Source: Desulfotruncus arcticus DSM 17038 | Lineage (GTDB): Bacteria; Bacillota; Desulfotomaculia; Desulfotomaculales; Desulfallaceae | Assembly (NCBI RefSeq): GCF_900113335.1 | Contig: NZ_FOOX01000015.1 | Span: 62,001 to 126,000, forward strand | Direction: 5' to 3' | DNA length: 64,000 nt | In this document: positions 36,035 to 44,192 of the stretch, piece after piece | How positions within the stretch are numbered: the stretch's first letter is position 1 | How the letters are laid out: the number at the start of each line of letters is the position of its first letter | Position numbers and translations under genes: made by a program | Notes under the pieces: model-generated | What the model was told of the DNA's origin: nothing | What the model saw: the letters and a program-made list of their open reading frames with translations, nothing else | The model's database searches: none

Positions 36035-37663
36035 ATGGAATTATTTCGTTTTATATTGCCACAATCAAATATTTGCAGCGAAACAGAACTGTATTTTAGG
36101 ACGGTGCCGGCTTCAGTTTCTGATAACAGCGTTATTTTTGATGAACAGTCCCGGATAATTAAACTTAAGCAGGGCGCGAGGATCTCCTTTGACACCTATT
36201 TCAATTGTTTTTCTTATTCGAAATATTTGAGGTATACCTGGGTGGATTGCGTTGGAATCTCTTTATCGCTTAAGGGAAAATTCTTGGTGAGGTTGGTAGC
36301 GGCAAGACTGGAGGAAAATGGCCAGTCGAGCGAGGTTCTGCAAGAACATTTAGTACAGTTTATTGAAACAGATGAATTCAAATTCACTCAAAGTTTTGCA
36401 TCAGATAATACCGAGGGAATTTATTATATTGAATTGACAGCTTTATCCGATGAAGCTGTTTTTTGCGGTGGGCATTATTTTGCTGATGAAATAGAACATA
36501 AACATAAAGTAAATCCTATTAAGGTTGCTTTTGTGATCTGTACCTATAAGCGTGAGGACTTCGTCTATCGTAATATCAGAACTGTAAACAATTATATATT
36601 TGATAACCCACATTCTTCTGTTAAAAACGACATGAGTTTTTTCATTGTGGATAACGGGCACACTATTGATTCAGTCCAAATAGAGAGTAGATTTATAAAA
36701 GTATTTAAGAATAAAAATTATGGCGGCAGTGGCGGATTCACCCGTGGCATTATCGAGGTTTATAAGCGGAGAGTTAAATATACCCATGTCTTGTTAATGG
36801 ATGACGATATCTTGTTCGAGGGAGAAGTACTTGTAAAAACGGTAAACTTTTTAAAAGTAGTAAAAAACGAGCATCTTGATACTTGCATAGGTGCTGGTAT
36901 GATGAGAGAGGACTTGCCTTATATCCAACATGAAGCAGGAGCGCTTTGGAAAGGGATGCATGTAAAAAGTATAAAAACAGAGTTGGACTTACGTTTAAGA
37001 GAAAAGTTGGTGTTTAATGAACATGAGGAATTCATAAATTACAGTGGCTGGTGGTATATGTGCATTCCACTTAGCCTTATTAATGATAAAAATTTTCCAC
37101 TCCCGCTCTTTATCAAAATAGACGATATTGAATATGGCATCCGCCTGTCCAAGAAAATTATCCTTATGAACGGAATCGGGATATGGCATGAACACTTTGA
37201 CTTGAAATACAGTGCGTATCTGGAGTATTATATCAAGCGGAACGAAACTATACTCACCGCAATCCATTTCCCTCAATTTGGAGCGCTCGCCAGTATTAAA
37301 AAGTTGTTGTTTGCTATTGGTAAGCAGCATTTGAAAAGAAAATACTCAGCACACTACTTTTTGTTTCGTGCCTATGATGACTTTCTTAAAGGTATTGATT
37401 TCCTGCTCCAAACAGACGAGGAGAAACTAAACGCACAGTTAATACAGCGGAGTAATGAACCCTCCCATGATGGATCAATTGTTTATTTCCCGATTATGCT
37501 CATCAGCAGCGGTTTTCGATTTCTTATAATGTCGATCAAACTGTTGCATGGGTATCAAAAGGCGGCCAAAATATACCGGAAACGGATGGGAGAAGTTACC
37601 TCGCTTGATTTTTGGTGCCGTCATTTAGATATTGAGGAGAATTACTGTGTTAAAAAGATTTAG
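36035..37663 (+). CDS. Galactofuranosyltransferase (GlfT2)-like glycosyltransferase
   Basis: 542 residues from ATG 36035 behind GGAG; an in-frame TTG at 36005 has no good site. An N-terminal beta-rich domain (~1-160) precedes a GT2 domain (VAFVICTYKREDFVYRNIRT; YGGSGGFTRGIIEV; metal site HVLLMDDDILFEGE; later IKIDDIEYGIRL and a GIGIWHEHF His). This arrangement and the D-D-D motif match GlfT2, which polymerises galactofuranose. A helical C-terminal domain follows. It sits directly after glf. The last 17 bases overlap the ABC permease gene. Confidence 0.88.
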   Translation: MELFRFILPQSNICSETELYFRTVPASVSDNSVIFDEQSRIIKLKQGARISFDTYFNCFSYSKYLRYTWVDCVGISLSLKGKFLVRLVAARLEENGQSSEVLQEHLVQFIETDEFKFTQSFASDNTEGIYYIELTALSDEAVFCGGHYFADEIEHKHKVNPIKVAFVICTYKREDFVYRNIRTVNNYIFDNPHSSVKNDMSFFIVDNGHTIDSVQIESRFIKVFKNKNYGGSGGFTRGIIEVYKRRVKYTHVLLMDDDILFEGEVLVKTVNFLKVVKNEHLDTCIGAGMMREDLPYIQHEAGALWKGMHVKSIKTELDLRLREKLVFNEHEEFINYSGWWYMCIPLSLINDKNFPLPLFIKIDDIEYGIRLSKKIILMNGIGIWHEHFDLKYSAYLEYYIKRNETILTAIHFPQFGALASIKKLLFAIGKQHLKRKYSAHYFLFRAYDDFLKGIDFLLQTDEEKLNAQLIQRSNEPSHDGSIVYFPIMLISSGFRFLIMSIKLLHGYQKAAKIYRKRMGEVTSLDFWCRHLDIEENYCVKKI

Positions 37664-38453
37664 AAATGGTTTTGGAGTTTTTTCGCTAATGGAAAAACTG
37701 AAAAGGCATGGATTTCTGTTTGAGGAACTTGTAAAAAGGGATTTTAAAAAAAAATATAAGAGAACGGTTTTGGGAATTCTGTGGAGTATGCTTGCCCCGC
37801 TGCTGACACTCTTGGTGATGGCTATTGTATTTACCGAGTTTTTCGGCAGAACTACACCGCACTATATAATCTATATGTTTGCCGGAAACTTGATATTTTT
37901 TTACTATCGGGACGCAACCAGCGGAGGAATGACGGCTCTTGTAACTAATTCTTCAATTTTTACCAAGGTAAATGTACCAAAGTATTTATTTGTGTTTTCC
38001 AAAAATGTATCTTCTTTAATTAATTTTGCTCTTACTCTAGTTATATTTTTCTTCTTTGTAGCGATTGATGGCATACCTTTTAGCTGGAAATTCTTCATGT
38101 TGATTTATCCTATTGTTTGTTTGCTCATTTTCAACATTGGAGTAGGTCTAATTTTATCGGCATTATTTGTTATTTTTAAAGATATTCAGTATCTATACGA
38201 TGTATTTTCGACCATGTTAATGTATTTATCGGCCATATTTTATACCATTGATTCCTATTCACTAACAATGCAGTATCTTTTTTATTTAAACCCTATTTTT
38301 GTGTATATTACTTATTTCAGAACAATTGTTATTGACAATACGGTTCCATCACTTAGTTACCATTTGCTTTGTGCATTTTACGCCTTGGCGGTAATGGTTA
38401 TCGGCGGTGTTATCTATAAAAAATACAATTACAAATTTCTATATTATGTTTAA
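37647..38453 (+). CDS. ABC-2 type polysaccharide exporter permease (Wzm/TagG-like)
   Basis: 268 residues from a GTG at 37647 with GAGGAG seven bases upstream; a TTG at 37632 overlaps that site. The N-terminal amphipathic segment RDFKKKYKRTVLGILWSMLA is typical of polysaccharide permeases, followed by six TM helices. With the ATPase downstream (11-base gap) it forms a transporter that moves complete lipid-linked polymer or linked wall polymer across the membrane. It overlaps the galactofuranosyltransferase gene, tying it to the same operon. Confidence 0.92.
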   Translation: MLKRFRNGFGVFSLMEKLKRHGFLFEELVKRDFKKKYKRTVLGILWSMLAPLLTLLVMAIVFTEFFGRTTPHYIIYMFAGNLIFFYYRDATSGGMTALVTNSSIFTKVNVPKYLFVFSKNVSSLINFALTLVIFFFFVAIDGIPFSWKFFMLIYPIVCLLIFNIGVGLILSALFVIFKDIQYLYDVFSTMLMYLSAIFYTIDSYSLTMQYLFYLNPIFVYITYFRTIVIDNTVPSLSYHLLCAFYALAVMVIGGVIYKKYNYKFLYYV

Positions 38454-38464
38454 GAGGGACTACT

Positions 38465-39199
38465 ATGGTTGTAAAGCTGCATAATGTATCCGTTCGATAC
38501 ATCACAGGGGATTTTAAAGAAATTGGTATTAAAGAATATATTATCAGGCGCTTGCAGGGTAAGTATAATATAAGAGAATTTTGGGCGGTCGATAACGTTT
38601 CTTTCTCTCTTGAAAAGGGAGATTTGTGCGGAATTATCGGCAGCAACGGAGCGGGAAAATCTACGCTTTTGAAGGTAATTACCGGTATTATGGTACCTAC
38701 AAAAGGCCACGCGAATGTCAATGGCAATATTGCCGCGCTGCTTGAATTAGCCTCCGGTTTTGACGGTGATTTAACGGTGAAGGAAAATACTTATTTACGT
38801 GGGGCTATGCTGGGATACACAAGAGCGTTTATGAACGAAATGTATGATCAAATAATAGCTTTTGCTGAACTTGAAGAATTTCAGGACAGGCCGTTTAAGC
38901 AATTGTCATCCGGCATGAAATCCAGGCTGGCTTTTTCCATTGCTTGTTTGGTTAATCCGGAGATTTTAATTTTGGATGAAGTGCTGTCAGTCGGGGATGG
39001 GGCCTTCCGGAAGAAGAGCGAAGCCAAAATGATGGAGATCATTCATAGCGGAGTGACGACCATCCTGGTATCACATTCTCTTGATCAGATTAGAAGAATG
39101 TGCAACAAGGTGCTCTGGCTGGATAAAGGAAAGCAGATTGCTTTTGGTCAAACCAAAGAGCTTTGTGACCGGTATGAAGAATTTTTGGCTAAAAAATAG
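38465..39199 (+). CDS. ABC polysaccharide exporter ATPase (Wzt/TagH-like)
   Basis: 244 residues. Walker A is GIIGSNGAGKSTLLKVI, the signature is KQLSSGMKSRLAFSIA, Walker B is PEILILDEVLSVGD, and the switch His is in TTILVSHSLDQIRR. The N-terminal VRYITGDFKEIGIKEYIIRR loop is characteristic of Wzt/TagH subfamily members. It ends soon after the ATPase domain, without the C-terminal carbohydrate-binding domain that some Wzt proteins use for chain-end recognition. It powers the Wzm-like permease and is the last gene of the locus before a terminator. Confidence 0.93.
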   Translation: MVVKLHNVSVRYITGDFKEIGIKEYIIRRLQGKYNIREFWAVDNVSFSLEKGDLCGIIGSNGAGKSTLLKVITGIMVPTKGHANVNGNIAALLELASGFDGDLTVKENTYLRGAMLGYTRAFMNEMYDQIIAFAELEEFQDRPFKQLSSGMKSRLAFSIACLVNPEILILDEVLSVGDGAFRKKSEAKMMEIIHSGVTTILVSHSLDQIRRMCNKVLWLDKGKQIAFGQTKELCDRYEEFLAKK

Positions 39200-39204
39200 T
39201 TAAG

Positions 39205-39229
39205 TTCCAGGCACCCAATTTATAAACTT
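39205..39229. repeat. Copy of the GTGCCAGGCACCAAACTTATTAA element
   Basis: TTCCAGGCACCCAATTTATA just after the ABC ATPase stop matches the recurrent CCAGGCACC(C)AA-CTTATTAA motif with small changes. Confidence 0.6.
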
Positions 39230-39237
39230 GAATAGTG

Positions 39238-39290
39238 TCCGGGGGAGGTTTTTGACCGGCTTATCGCTATTCCAAAAACCTCCCGGAACG
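39238..39290 (+). terminator. Terminator ending the exopolysaccharide locus
   Basis: GGGAGGTTTTTG (39243-39254) pairs perfectly with CAAAAACCTCCC (39273-39284), extended by flanking CCG/CGG. The arm itself has a T-run, and CTTTTTG follows at 39300. Confidence 0.75.
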
Positions 39291-39372
39291 AGACTCGACC
39301 TTTTTGTGTTAACTAAAGGCATTATATTTAAAATCCCCTAGCTAAATCGTCACAGGGGGGGGCATCATAAAC

Positions 39373-39693
39373 TTACTGATAAACTACAGTATGATGATAG
39401 AAATTTTTTGCCTCTTCAGCAAATCCGCTTAAATGTGGCTTCAACTCAATTGCCTTTGTAATAGCACTATGGTCATCGTAGCCGGATTCAAGTAAAAATG
39501 CATAAGTACTTACCATTTCTAAAAATTGTGAGCTTTGCACATTAAGCGACATTGCCAATTCACGGTTAATATCACCGTTAAAGCTTCTCTCCAAATTATC
39601 TTTAAACTCCTTACCACGATCGGTAATTCTGTAAACGTAGGTCTCGTTTCCCTTAAATTCATCTACAATTGCAAATAGAGAAATATTAAAGAA
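39373..39693 (-). pseudogene. Remnant of a small winged-helix-like protein
   Basis: The frame is open from stops at 39694-39699 to a stop at 39373, about 106 codons, but has no ATG or GTG with a ribosome site; the first TTG (39594) would cut the clear homologous-looking part. The upstream codons read FAIVDEFKGNETYVYRITDR, whose Y-R-I-T-D-R-G-K-E-F pattern resembles the wing of winged-helix regulators. The remainder (SSQFLEMVSTYAFLLESGYD) is helical. It lies next to an IS607-like element, so insertion or deletion probably removed its 5' end. The family is not recognised. Confidence 0.5.
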
Positions 39694-39807
39694 TTATCAG
39701 GAGGTTTGAAGCAGCTACAGATTAATTAAACAAAAGCAAATAAAGAACAATAAACCATTGACGCCGAACAAATGTTTCAATTAGAATAATGGCAAGAGGT
39801 GGTGTCA

Positions 39808-39909
39808 ATGGAAAAATTGTTAACATCTCATCAGACGGCAAAGCTATTGGACGTATGGCCGCATACAATACGCCGCTGGGAGGTGGTTGCCTGTGAAAAC
39901 TACGGTTAA
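39808..39909 (+). pseudogene. Remnant of IS607-family TnpA (MerR-type HTH only)
   Basis: 33 codons, MEKLLTSHQTAKLLDVWPHT followed by IRRWEVV, then a stop. This is the N-terminal helix-turn-helix of an IS607 serine recombinase; the whole catalytic domain is gone. It has its own GAGGTGG site and its end overlaps the tnpB start, so tnpB could be translationally coupled to it. The element cannot move by itself with this TnpA. Confidence 0.78.
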
Positions 39910-41338
39910 AGGAACCATCCTCCAGCTCACAGAGCTTCAGAAAAATTACCTCGACAACCTCATGGGACGTTACTGTGCCGCAGTTCACTGGTCATTTAAA
40001 AGACTTTTAGACGGTTGGAAGGTGCAGGACATCCGCATATCTGTACAGGCAAAATTTAGTCTCAACTCCCGGCAGGCCAACGATGGTGTATACGATGCCC
40101 AAAGCACTGTCAAAAGCCAGCATGAATTGGTCAAACTGCACTACGAAAACGCCAAAGCAAAAGCCCGATTTACCGAAAAACGTATAGCCAAGACTAAATC
40201 ACCTGCTAAAATTGCCAACCTGCAAAAGCGGTTGGATAAAGAGCAGCGCCAACTGGCCGAGTGGCAGTATTACCTTGAAACCAACACCTTTCCGCCCATA
40301 GTATTCGGCGGCAAGAAACTATTTTGGGAACGGTGCAAAGGCAACATCACCAGAGAAGAGTGGCGAGAGGCCAGGTCCAACCGTTATTTATCCAGGGGGG
40401 ACAAAACCAAAGGCGGCAACCTGAACACTCGCTTATACGAAATTGCTGGTCAAAGCTACCTTGATCTAGCTGCCGAACAGGTGCAGGCCAGTAAATCAGT
40501 ACGCTACAACCGCATCACCGTCCCGATTTACCTGGCCCATAAGCCCTCGAAGAAAACCGGCAAGATCAACGGCATCAACTACCGGCAAATGGTGCTGAAC
40601 TATCTTAAAACAGGTAATGCTTATCAGGTAGAAATCCTCCGCAGGGACGGAAAATATTACGTCCATGTCACCATTGAAGAAGAAAGCCCGGTACTAGATA
40701 ACGTTAGAGGTGCTATAGGTATAGATACCAACCCGGACGGGTTGGGAGTAGCCCTGGTAGATTACCTGGGGCAGTACCGGGGCAGTCAGTGGTTGGGTGA
40801 AGGTGAATGGACATACGCTAGAAGTGATCGGAGGGATAACCTAATTGGTGAAATGACCAAAAAGGTAGTGGCTATGGCTAAAGAGATGGGCAACGCTCTG
40901 GTGGTAGAGGACTTAAAGTTCAAAAACGACAAGTCCGTAACGGCCAAATTTAACCGTATGAGCCACGGTTTTATCTGGTCAAAGTTTCTGGAATACGTTA
41001 ACCGGTGTGCTGCCCGTGAGGGGGTGCCGGTAATAAAGGTAAAACCGGCCTTTACATCGGTCATCGGTATTCTAAAGTACCAGCACATGTACGGACTATC
41101 AACCCACCAGTCCGCAGGCTATGTAATTGCCCGGCGTGGTTTAGGGTTTACCCATGAGAATATACCAAAAGAATTGCTTGATAAGCTAATCAAGAAAAAG
41201 CCCGAATTTAAACTAATGACCAACTGGAAACAGTGGTCAGCAATCAAGAAAGCAATTCAGAAACATCTTAAACAGAAAGGGGTGAACAGCCTGGTTTCAT
41301 GGCATGTTCACCGGAAAGAACTGTTAGATATAGGTTAA
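39893..41338 (+). CDS. tnpB: TnpB-family RNA-guided nuclease-like protein (IS607/IS605-associated)
   Basis: 481 residues from a GTG at 39893, with GGGAGGTGG upstream, inside the tnpA remnant. The N-terminal half is basic and helical (RLDKEQRQLAEWQYYLE). The RuvC-like part has the first acidic motif in GAIGIDTNPDGLGVALVD and the Glu of the second in GNALVVEDLKFKND. The usual third Asp is not found: the matching region reads YGLSTHQSAGYVIARRGLGF. The C-x-x-C zinc finger normal before it is also absent. TnpB proteins use an RNA made from the element's right end to cut DNA. A structured sequence follows directly. Cleavage ability here is uncertain. Confidence 0.85.
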   Translation: MKTTVKGTILQLTELQKNYLDNLMGRYCAAVHWSFKRLLDGWKVQDIRISVQAKFSLNSRQANDGVYDAQSTVKSQHELVKLHYENAKAKARFTEKRIAKTKSPAKIANLQKRLDKEQRQLAEWQYYLETNTFPPIVFGGKKLFWERCKGNITREEWREARSNRYLSRGDKTKGGNLNTRLYEIAGQSYLDLAAEQVQASKSVRYNRITVPIYLAHKPSKKTGKINGINYRQMVLNYLKTGNAYQVEILRRDGKYYVHVTIEEESPVLDNVRGAIGIDTNPDGLGVALVDYLGQYRGSQWLGEGEWTYARSDRRDNLIGEMTKKVVAMAKEMGNALVVEDLKFKNDKSVTAKFNRMSHGFIWSKFLEYVNRCAAREGVPVIKVKPAFTSVIGILKYQHMYGLSTHQSAGYVIARRGLGFTHENIPKELLDKLIKKKPEFKLMTNWKQWSAIKKAIQKHLKQKGVNSLVSWHVHRKELLDIG

Positions 41339-41565
41339 AACCAAAAGCCTTTAGAGTTTGCGGGTGGCCACGGTACACGTTGTGAAAGGCCGTTGTCACA
41401 AGTCGCCAACCCAGGCGGAGGTAACACCTTCTCCGGGCAGTACGCTCGCATTAGGCAGCGGCGGGGAACCCTTCAGGGTGATCCACCTGGAACATAGGCG
41501 AGAGCCTATGGCCTAGCAGTTGAATCCTGTGACACTGCCTCCCGTTAGTCGGCGGGAGAGAAACC
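41339..41565 (+). ncRNA. Candidate omega/right-end RNA of the TnpB element
   Basis: A GC-rich non-coding stretch with several hairpins follows tnpB directly. TTGTGA/TCACAA pairs around 41380-41400. ACCC-TTCA-GGGT is at 41468-41479. A perfect seven-base stem with a GAGA loop (CATAGGC/GCCTATG) is at 41493-41510. CTCCCG/CGGGAG is at 41539-41558. This matches the place and style of guide RNAs that partner TnpB, which overlap the gene's 3' end and finish at the element's right end. If so, the guide would begin just after ~41560. The exact ends and the guide are inferred. Confidence 0.6.
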
Positions 41566-41708
41566 TAAATAAATCTGGATTAACCTCAATAAATCAGATA
41601 TGTTTAGTTTTCAGAAACCAGGATCAGAGGGAACAACGCCGTATTTGAATTTAATTAATGAAGATGATACAATATTGACATAATAATGGCTTTAAAGAGG
41701 TGCATGGT
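41566..41708. other. Gap between the TnpB element and the toxin-antitoxin pair
   Basis: AT-rich, probably containing the element's right boundary and the promoter annotated at 41645. No gene seen. Confidence 0.5.
41645..41673 (+). promoter_or_regulatory. Promoter candidate for the toxin-antitoxin operon
   Basis: TTGAAT (41645-41650) and TACAAT (41668-41673) with a 17-base spacer, 36 bases before the antitoxin start. Confidence 0.55.
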
Positions 41709-41999
41709 ATGAGTTGGCAAGAGAATATTATTACGAACATCAAGCCTTCAACAGCAATTCGTCATGATTATAATTCTTTTTCAAAGCTGTGCCACGATAC
41801 CCAGGCTCCAGTGGTTGTGACCAAGAACGGCGAAGCCGATCTTGTGGTGATGAGCCATGAAGCCTATCAGAAGATGATGGCTCGACAACGGTTGGGACAG
41901 ATGTTGTCGGAGGTTGACCGTGAAATAGCTGCAGGGACACCTATGCGGGATTTCGAGGAAACCTTTGCAGCGATAAAAAAAAGGATAGAAAATGAGTAA
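41709..41999 (+). CDS. Phd/YefM-type antitoxin
   Basis: 96 residues from ATG 41709, with AAAGAGG nine bases upstream; a GTG at 41700 would overlap the site. The N-terminal DNA-binding part shows the Phd pattern (IKPSTAIRHDYNSFSKLCHD, APVVVTKNGEADLVVMSHEA). The C-terminal helix (REIAAGTPMRDFEETFAAIK) would bind and block the toxin. It overlaps the toxin start by eight bases and should repress its own promoter. Confidence 0.9.
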   Translation: MSWQENIITNIKPSTAIRHDYNSFSKLCHDTQAPVVVTKNGEADLVVMSHEAYQKMMARQRLGQMLSEVDREIAAGTPMRDFEETFAAIKKRIENE

Positions 42000-42318
42000 G
42001 AGAATTGTATTATCGGAAATGGCCTATTACGATATTGACAGCATATTCTCTTACATCGCTCAAGATAGTAAACAGACAGTTAAAAAATTACGAGTATTTA
42101 TCTATGAAGGCATAAGGAAGCTATCAGATTTTCCGGAGATGGGGGCGGTTATCCCTGAAGAAGACGCACCTGGTGCACAACGTGGATACAGGCGTATTGT
42201 AGTAACCCCATACAGTATATTTTATAGAGTACTGGACGATCGTATTGTAATTGCCAGGGTGCTGCATGGACGACAAAACTGGATGCAATCTATATTTCCT
42301 ATCTATGACAAAGAATAA
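41992..42318 (+). CDS. RelE/ParE-family toxin
   Basis: 108 residues. The fold is typical: VLSEMAYYDIDSIFSYIAQD, then IRKLSDFPEMGAVIPEED, then the C-terminal strands RRIVVTPYSIFYRVLDDRIV and a terminal VLHGRQNW. The H-G-R-Q tail favours ParE/RelE of the plasmid-stabilisation type. The target (ribosome-bound mRNA or gyrase) cannot be decided. Coupled to the antitoxin by overlap. Confidence 0.9.
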   Translation: MSKRIVLSEMAYYDIDSIFSYIAQDSKQTVKKLRVFIYEGIRKLSDFPEMGAVIPEEDAPGAQRGYRRIVVTPYSIFYRVLDDRIVIARVLHGRQNWMQSIFPIYDKE

Positions 42319-42338
42319 CAGTCAACTGTTTTAATAAG

Positions 42339-42365
42339 AGAAGGCAGTCCTTACGGCTGCCTTCT
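42339..42365. terminator. Bidirectional terminator between convergent genes
   Basis: AGAAGGCAG pairs with CTGCCTTCT across a nine-base loop, between the toxin gene and the minus-strand stalk gene. Confidence 0.65.
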
Positions 42366-42385
42366 TTAGGTTCTATTCAGTATGT

Positions 42386-42937
42386 TTATAGGTTAATGGT
42401 AACAACTTTAGTTGTTTCATCCCAGTTAACCTTGGCTCCCAGTGATTCACTGATAAAGCGCAGGGGTACCATGGTGTGCTCATCAATGAGCTGGGCGGGG
42501 ACATCCATGGCTACTACTTGATTATTGGCTTTGGCTTGGGCTTGATTGATGGTTAGCGCGACGGTGGTGCCTTCTCTGGTTGCGGTAATGGTTTTTGTGG
42601 AATTATCCCATGTGACTTCCGCATTCAGTGCCTCCATAATTTCCTGTAACGGTACCATAGCGCGTCCATCTATAATCGACGGCGACACATCAAAAGTGAG
42701 CGGTTCATAGTTTACATAAACCGTGATGCCGCTGCCGATTGGGGGCGTGGGTTGTGGTGTAACAGTACCCGCTGAATCACTGTCACCGTTGTATACCTGG
42801 TCAATTACACTTGGCTGGTCATTCTGCCCGTAGGTACTGTCGATGACTGAAGATTGTGATTGCCCATAAGCGCCTACAGTTAGCGCCAAGAACAGCGCAA
42901 CTGAAATGAATAGGCCTGACATTACTTTTAAACGCAT
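42386..42937 (-). CDS. Secreted stalk-domain protein
   Basis: 183 residues. The signal peptide (GLFISVALFLALTVGAYG) is followed by a short repeat segment (SSVIDSTYGQNDQPSVIDQV) and a full stalk domain (~70-182) with halves IDGRAMVPLQEIMEALNAEV and DEHTMVPLRFISESLGAKV, each before W-D. An AGGAGGT site precedes the ATG. It is the left copy of a tandem pair with the next gene. Surface location is clear; function is unknown. Confidence 0.82.
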   Translation of the reverse strand: MRLKVMSGLFISVALFLALTVGAYGQSQSSVIDSTYGQNDQPSVIDQVYNGDSDSAGTVTPQPTPPIGSGITVYVNYEPLTFDVSPSIIDGRAMVPLQEIMEALNAEVTWDNSTKTITATREGTTVALTINQAQAKANNQVVAMDVPAQLIDEHTMVPLRFISESLGAKVNWDETTKVVTINL

Positions 42938-43152
42938 GTTTGCACCTCCTTTCTGTATTAGTATTAATTTCTGTTTAATTGATTAATTTCCTGCTGCTGC
43001 AATTGTTAAATAATGCCTATTGATATTAAAGAGTTCTAATACCGGAACTTCATAATAGTCAGGTTTATCATTGACTTTCTGCAATTACTCGCTTGTATGC
43101 AGGATGATGAGATTACTCCTGTTCTCGTATGATAGATAATTCCCCAAACTTG

Positions 43153-43191
43153 ATATAGAAGCCAGGGGCAATTAGCCCCTGGCTTCTATAT
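43153..43191 (-). terminator. Perfect 17-base hairpin after the right-hand stalk gene
   Basis: ATATAGAAGCCAGGGGC pairs with GCCCCTGGCTTCTATAT over a five-base loop, eight bases past the stop of the minus-strand gene. There is no strong T-run. Confidence 0.7.
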
Positions 43192-43198
43192 GTTCTAT

Positions 43199-43888
43199 TC
43201 AATATGTTAATTGGTTAATGGTAATAACTTTAGTTGTTTTATCCACGTTAATTTCGGCTCCCAATGATTCACTGACAAAGCGCAGTGGTACCATGGTGCG
43301 TCCATTTATGAGCTGGGCAGGTACACCCAGGGTAACTTCTTTATTATTGGTGTAGGCTTTGGTTTGATCGACGGTTAACTTAACGGTTTTGCAATGCCCC
43401 TGGTTAGAAATGTCGAGGGTATCTTTGGTTTGATCGATGTTTCGCTTAAAGTTGGTGTCCGTTCTTGTTGCGGTAATGGTTTTTGTGGAATTATCCCATT
43501 GTACTTCTGCGTCCAGAGCCTCAATAATGGCCTGTAACGGTACCATGGTGCACCCATCTATTATCACTGGCGACACATCAAAAGTTAGCGGTTCATAGTT
43601 TACATAAACCGTGATGCCGCTGCCGATTGGGGGCGTGGGTTGTGGTGCAACAGTACCCGCCGAATCACTGTCACCGTTGTATACCTGGTCAATTACACTT
43701 GGCTGGTCATTCTGCCCGTAGGTACTGTCGATGACTGAGCCGTTGTAAACCTGATCAATTACACTTGGCTGGCCATCCTGTCCGTAGGTACTGTCGGTGA
43801 CCGAAGATTGTTCCCCGTAAGCACCCACAGTTAGCGCGAAAATCAGTGCAACTGAAACAAATAAACCCGCTGTCAATTTAAGTCGCAT
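43199..43888 (-). CDS. Secreted stalk-domain protein, tandem paralogue
   Basis: 229 residues. It copies the plan of the gene to its left: signal peptide (GLFVSVALIFALTVGAYG), two rather than one STYGQ-x-x-Q-P-S-V-I-D-Q-V-Y-N-G units, the same Pro-rich linker, and a stalk domain. An extra ~30 residues (ATRTDTNFKRNIDQTKDTLD) interrupt the stalk domain between its halves. The linker DNA is nearly identical between copies, and the upstream leaders also match. Recent tandem duplication is evident. Confidence 0.82.
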   Translation of the reverse strand: MRLKLTAGLFVSVALIFALTVGAYGEQSSVTDSTYGQDGQPSVIDQVYNGSVIDSTYGQNDQPSVIDQVYNGDSDSAGTVAPQPTPPIGSGITVYVNYEPLTFDVSPVIIDGCTMVPLQAIIEALDAEVQWDNSTKTITATRTDTNFKRNIDQTKDTLDISNQGHCKTVKLTVDQTKAYTNNKEVTLGVPAQLINGRTMVPLRFVSESLGAEINVDKTTKVITINQLTY

Positions 43889-44192
43889 ATTAGCACCTCC
43901 TTTCTCAATAATTAACTTCTATGTAATTAATTGATCTCCTGCTGCTGGTACAAAGTGCCAGTCACCCAACTTATTATGAAGTGGCAGCGGATTACATGGA
44001 AGCGCGATGCTGTGCTTTGAGATTCCCGAGCTACGCTCACAATGACAGAGGTGAGAATAGTGTGGATAGCCGGGCATTTTAAATTATATTAGAATATACG
44101 ATATGGGAGCAGTGTTTTTGAAGGACATATAGTTAATTCATCGAAATTATGTATATTAATAAGCCAAATTTCTATTTTTGGAGGTCGATTTG
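43889..44192. other. 304-base intergenic region
   Basis: It contains the AGGAGGT site of the stalk gene, a copy of the dispersed element (GTGCCAGTCACCCAACTTAT at 43955), and a GAGCTACGCTCACAATGACA stretch of the kind often seen in intergenic repeats. The right end is AT-rich and should hold the promoter of the small exported protein. No gene. Confidence 0.5.
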
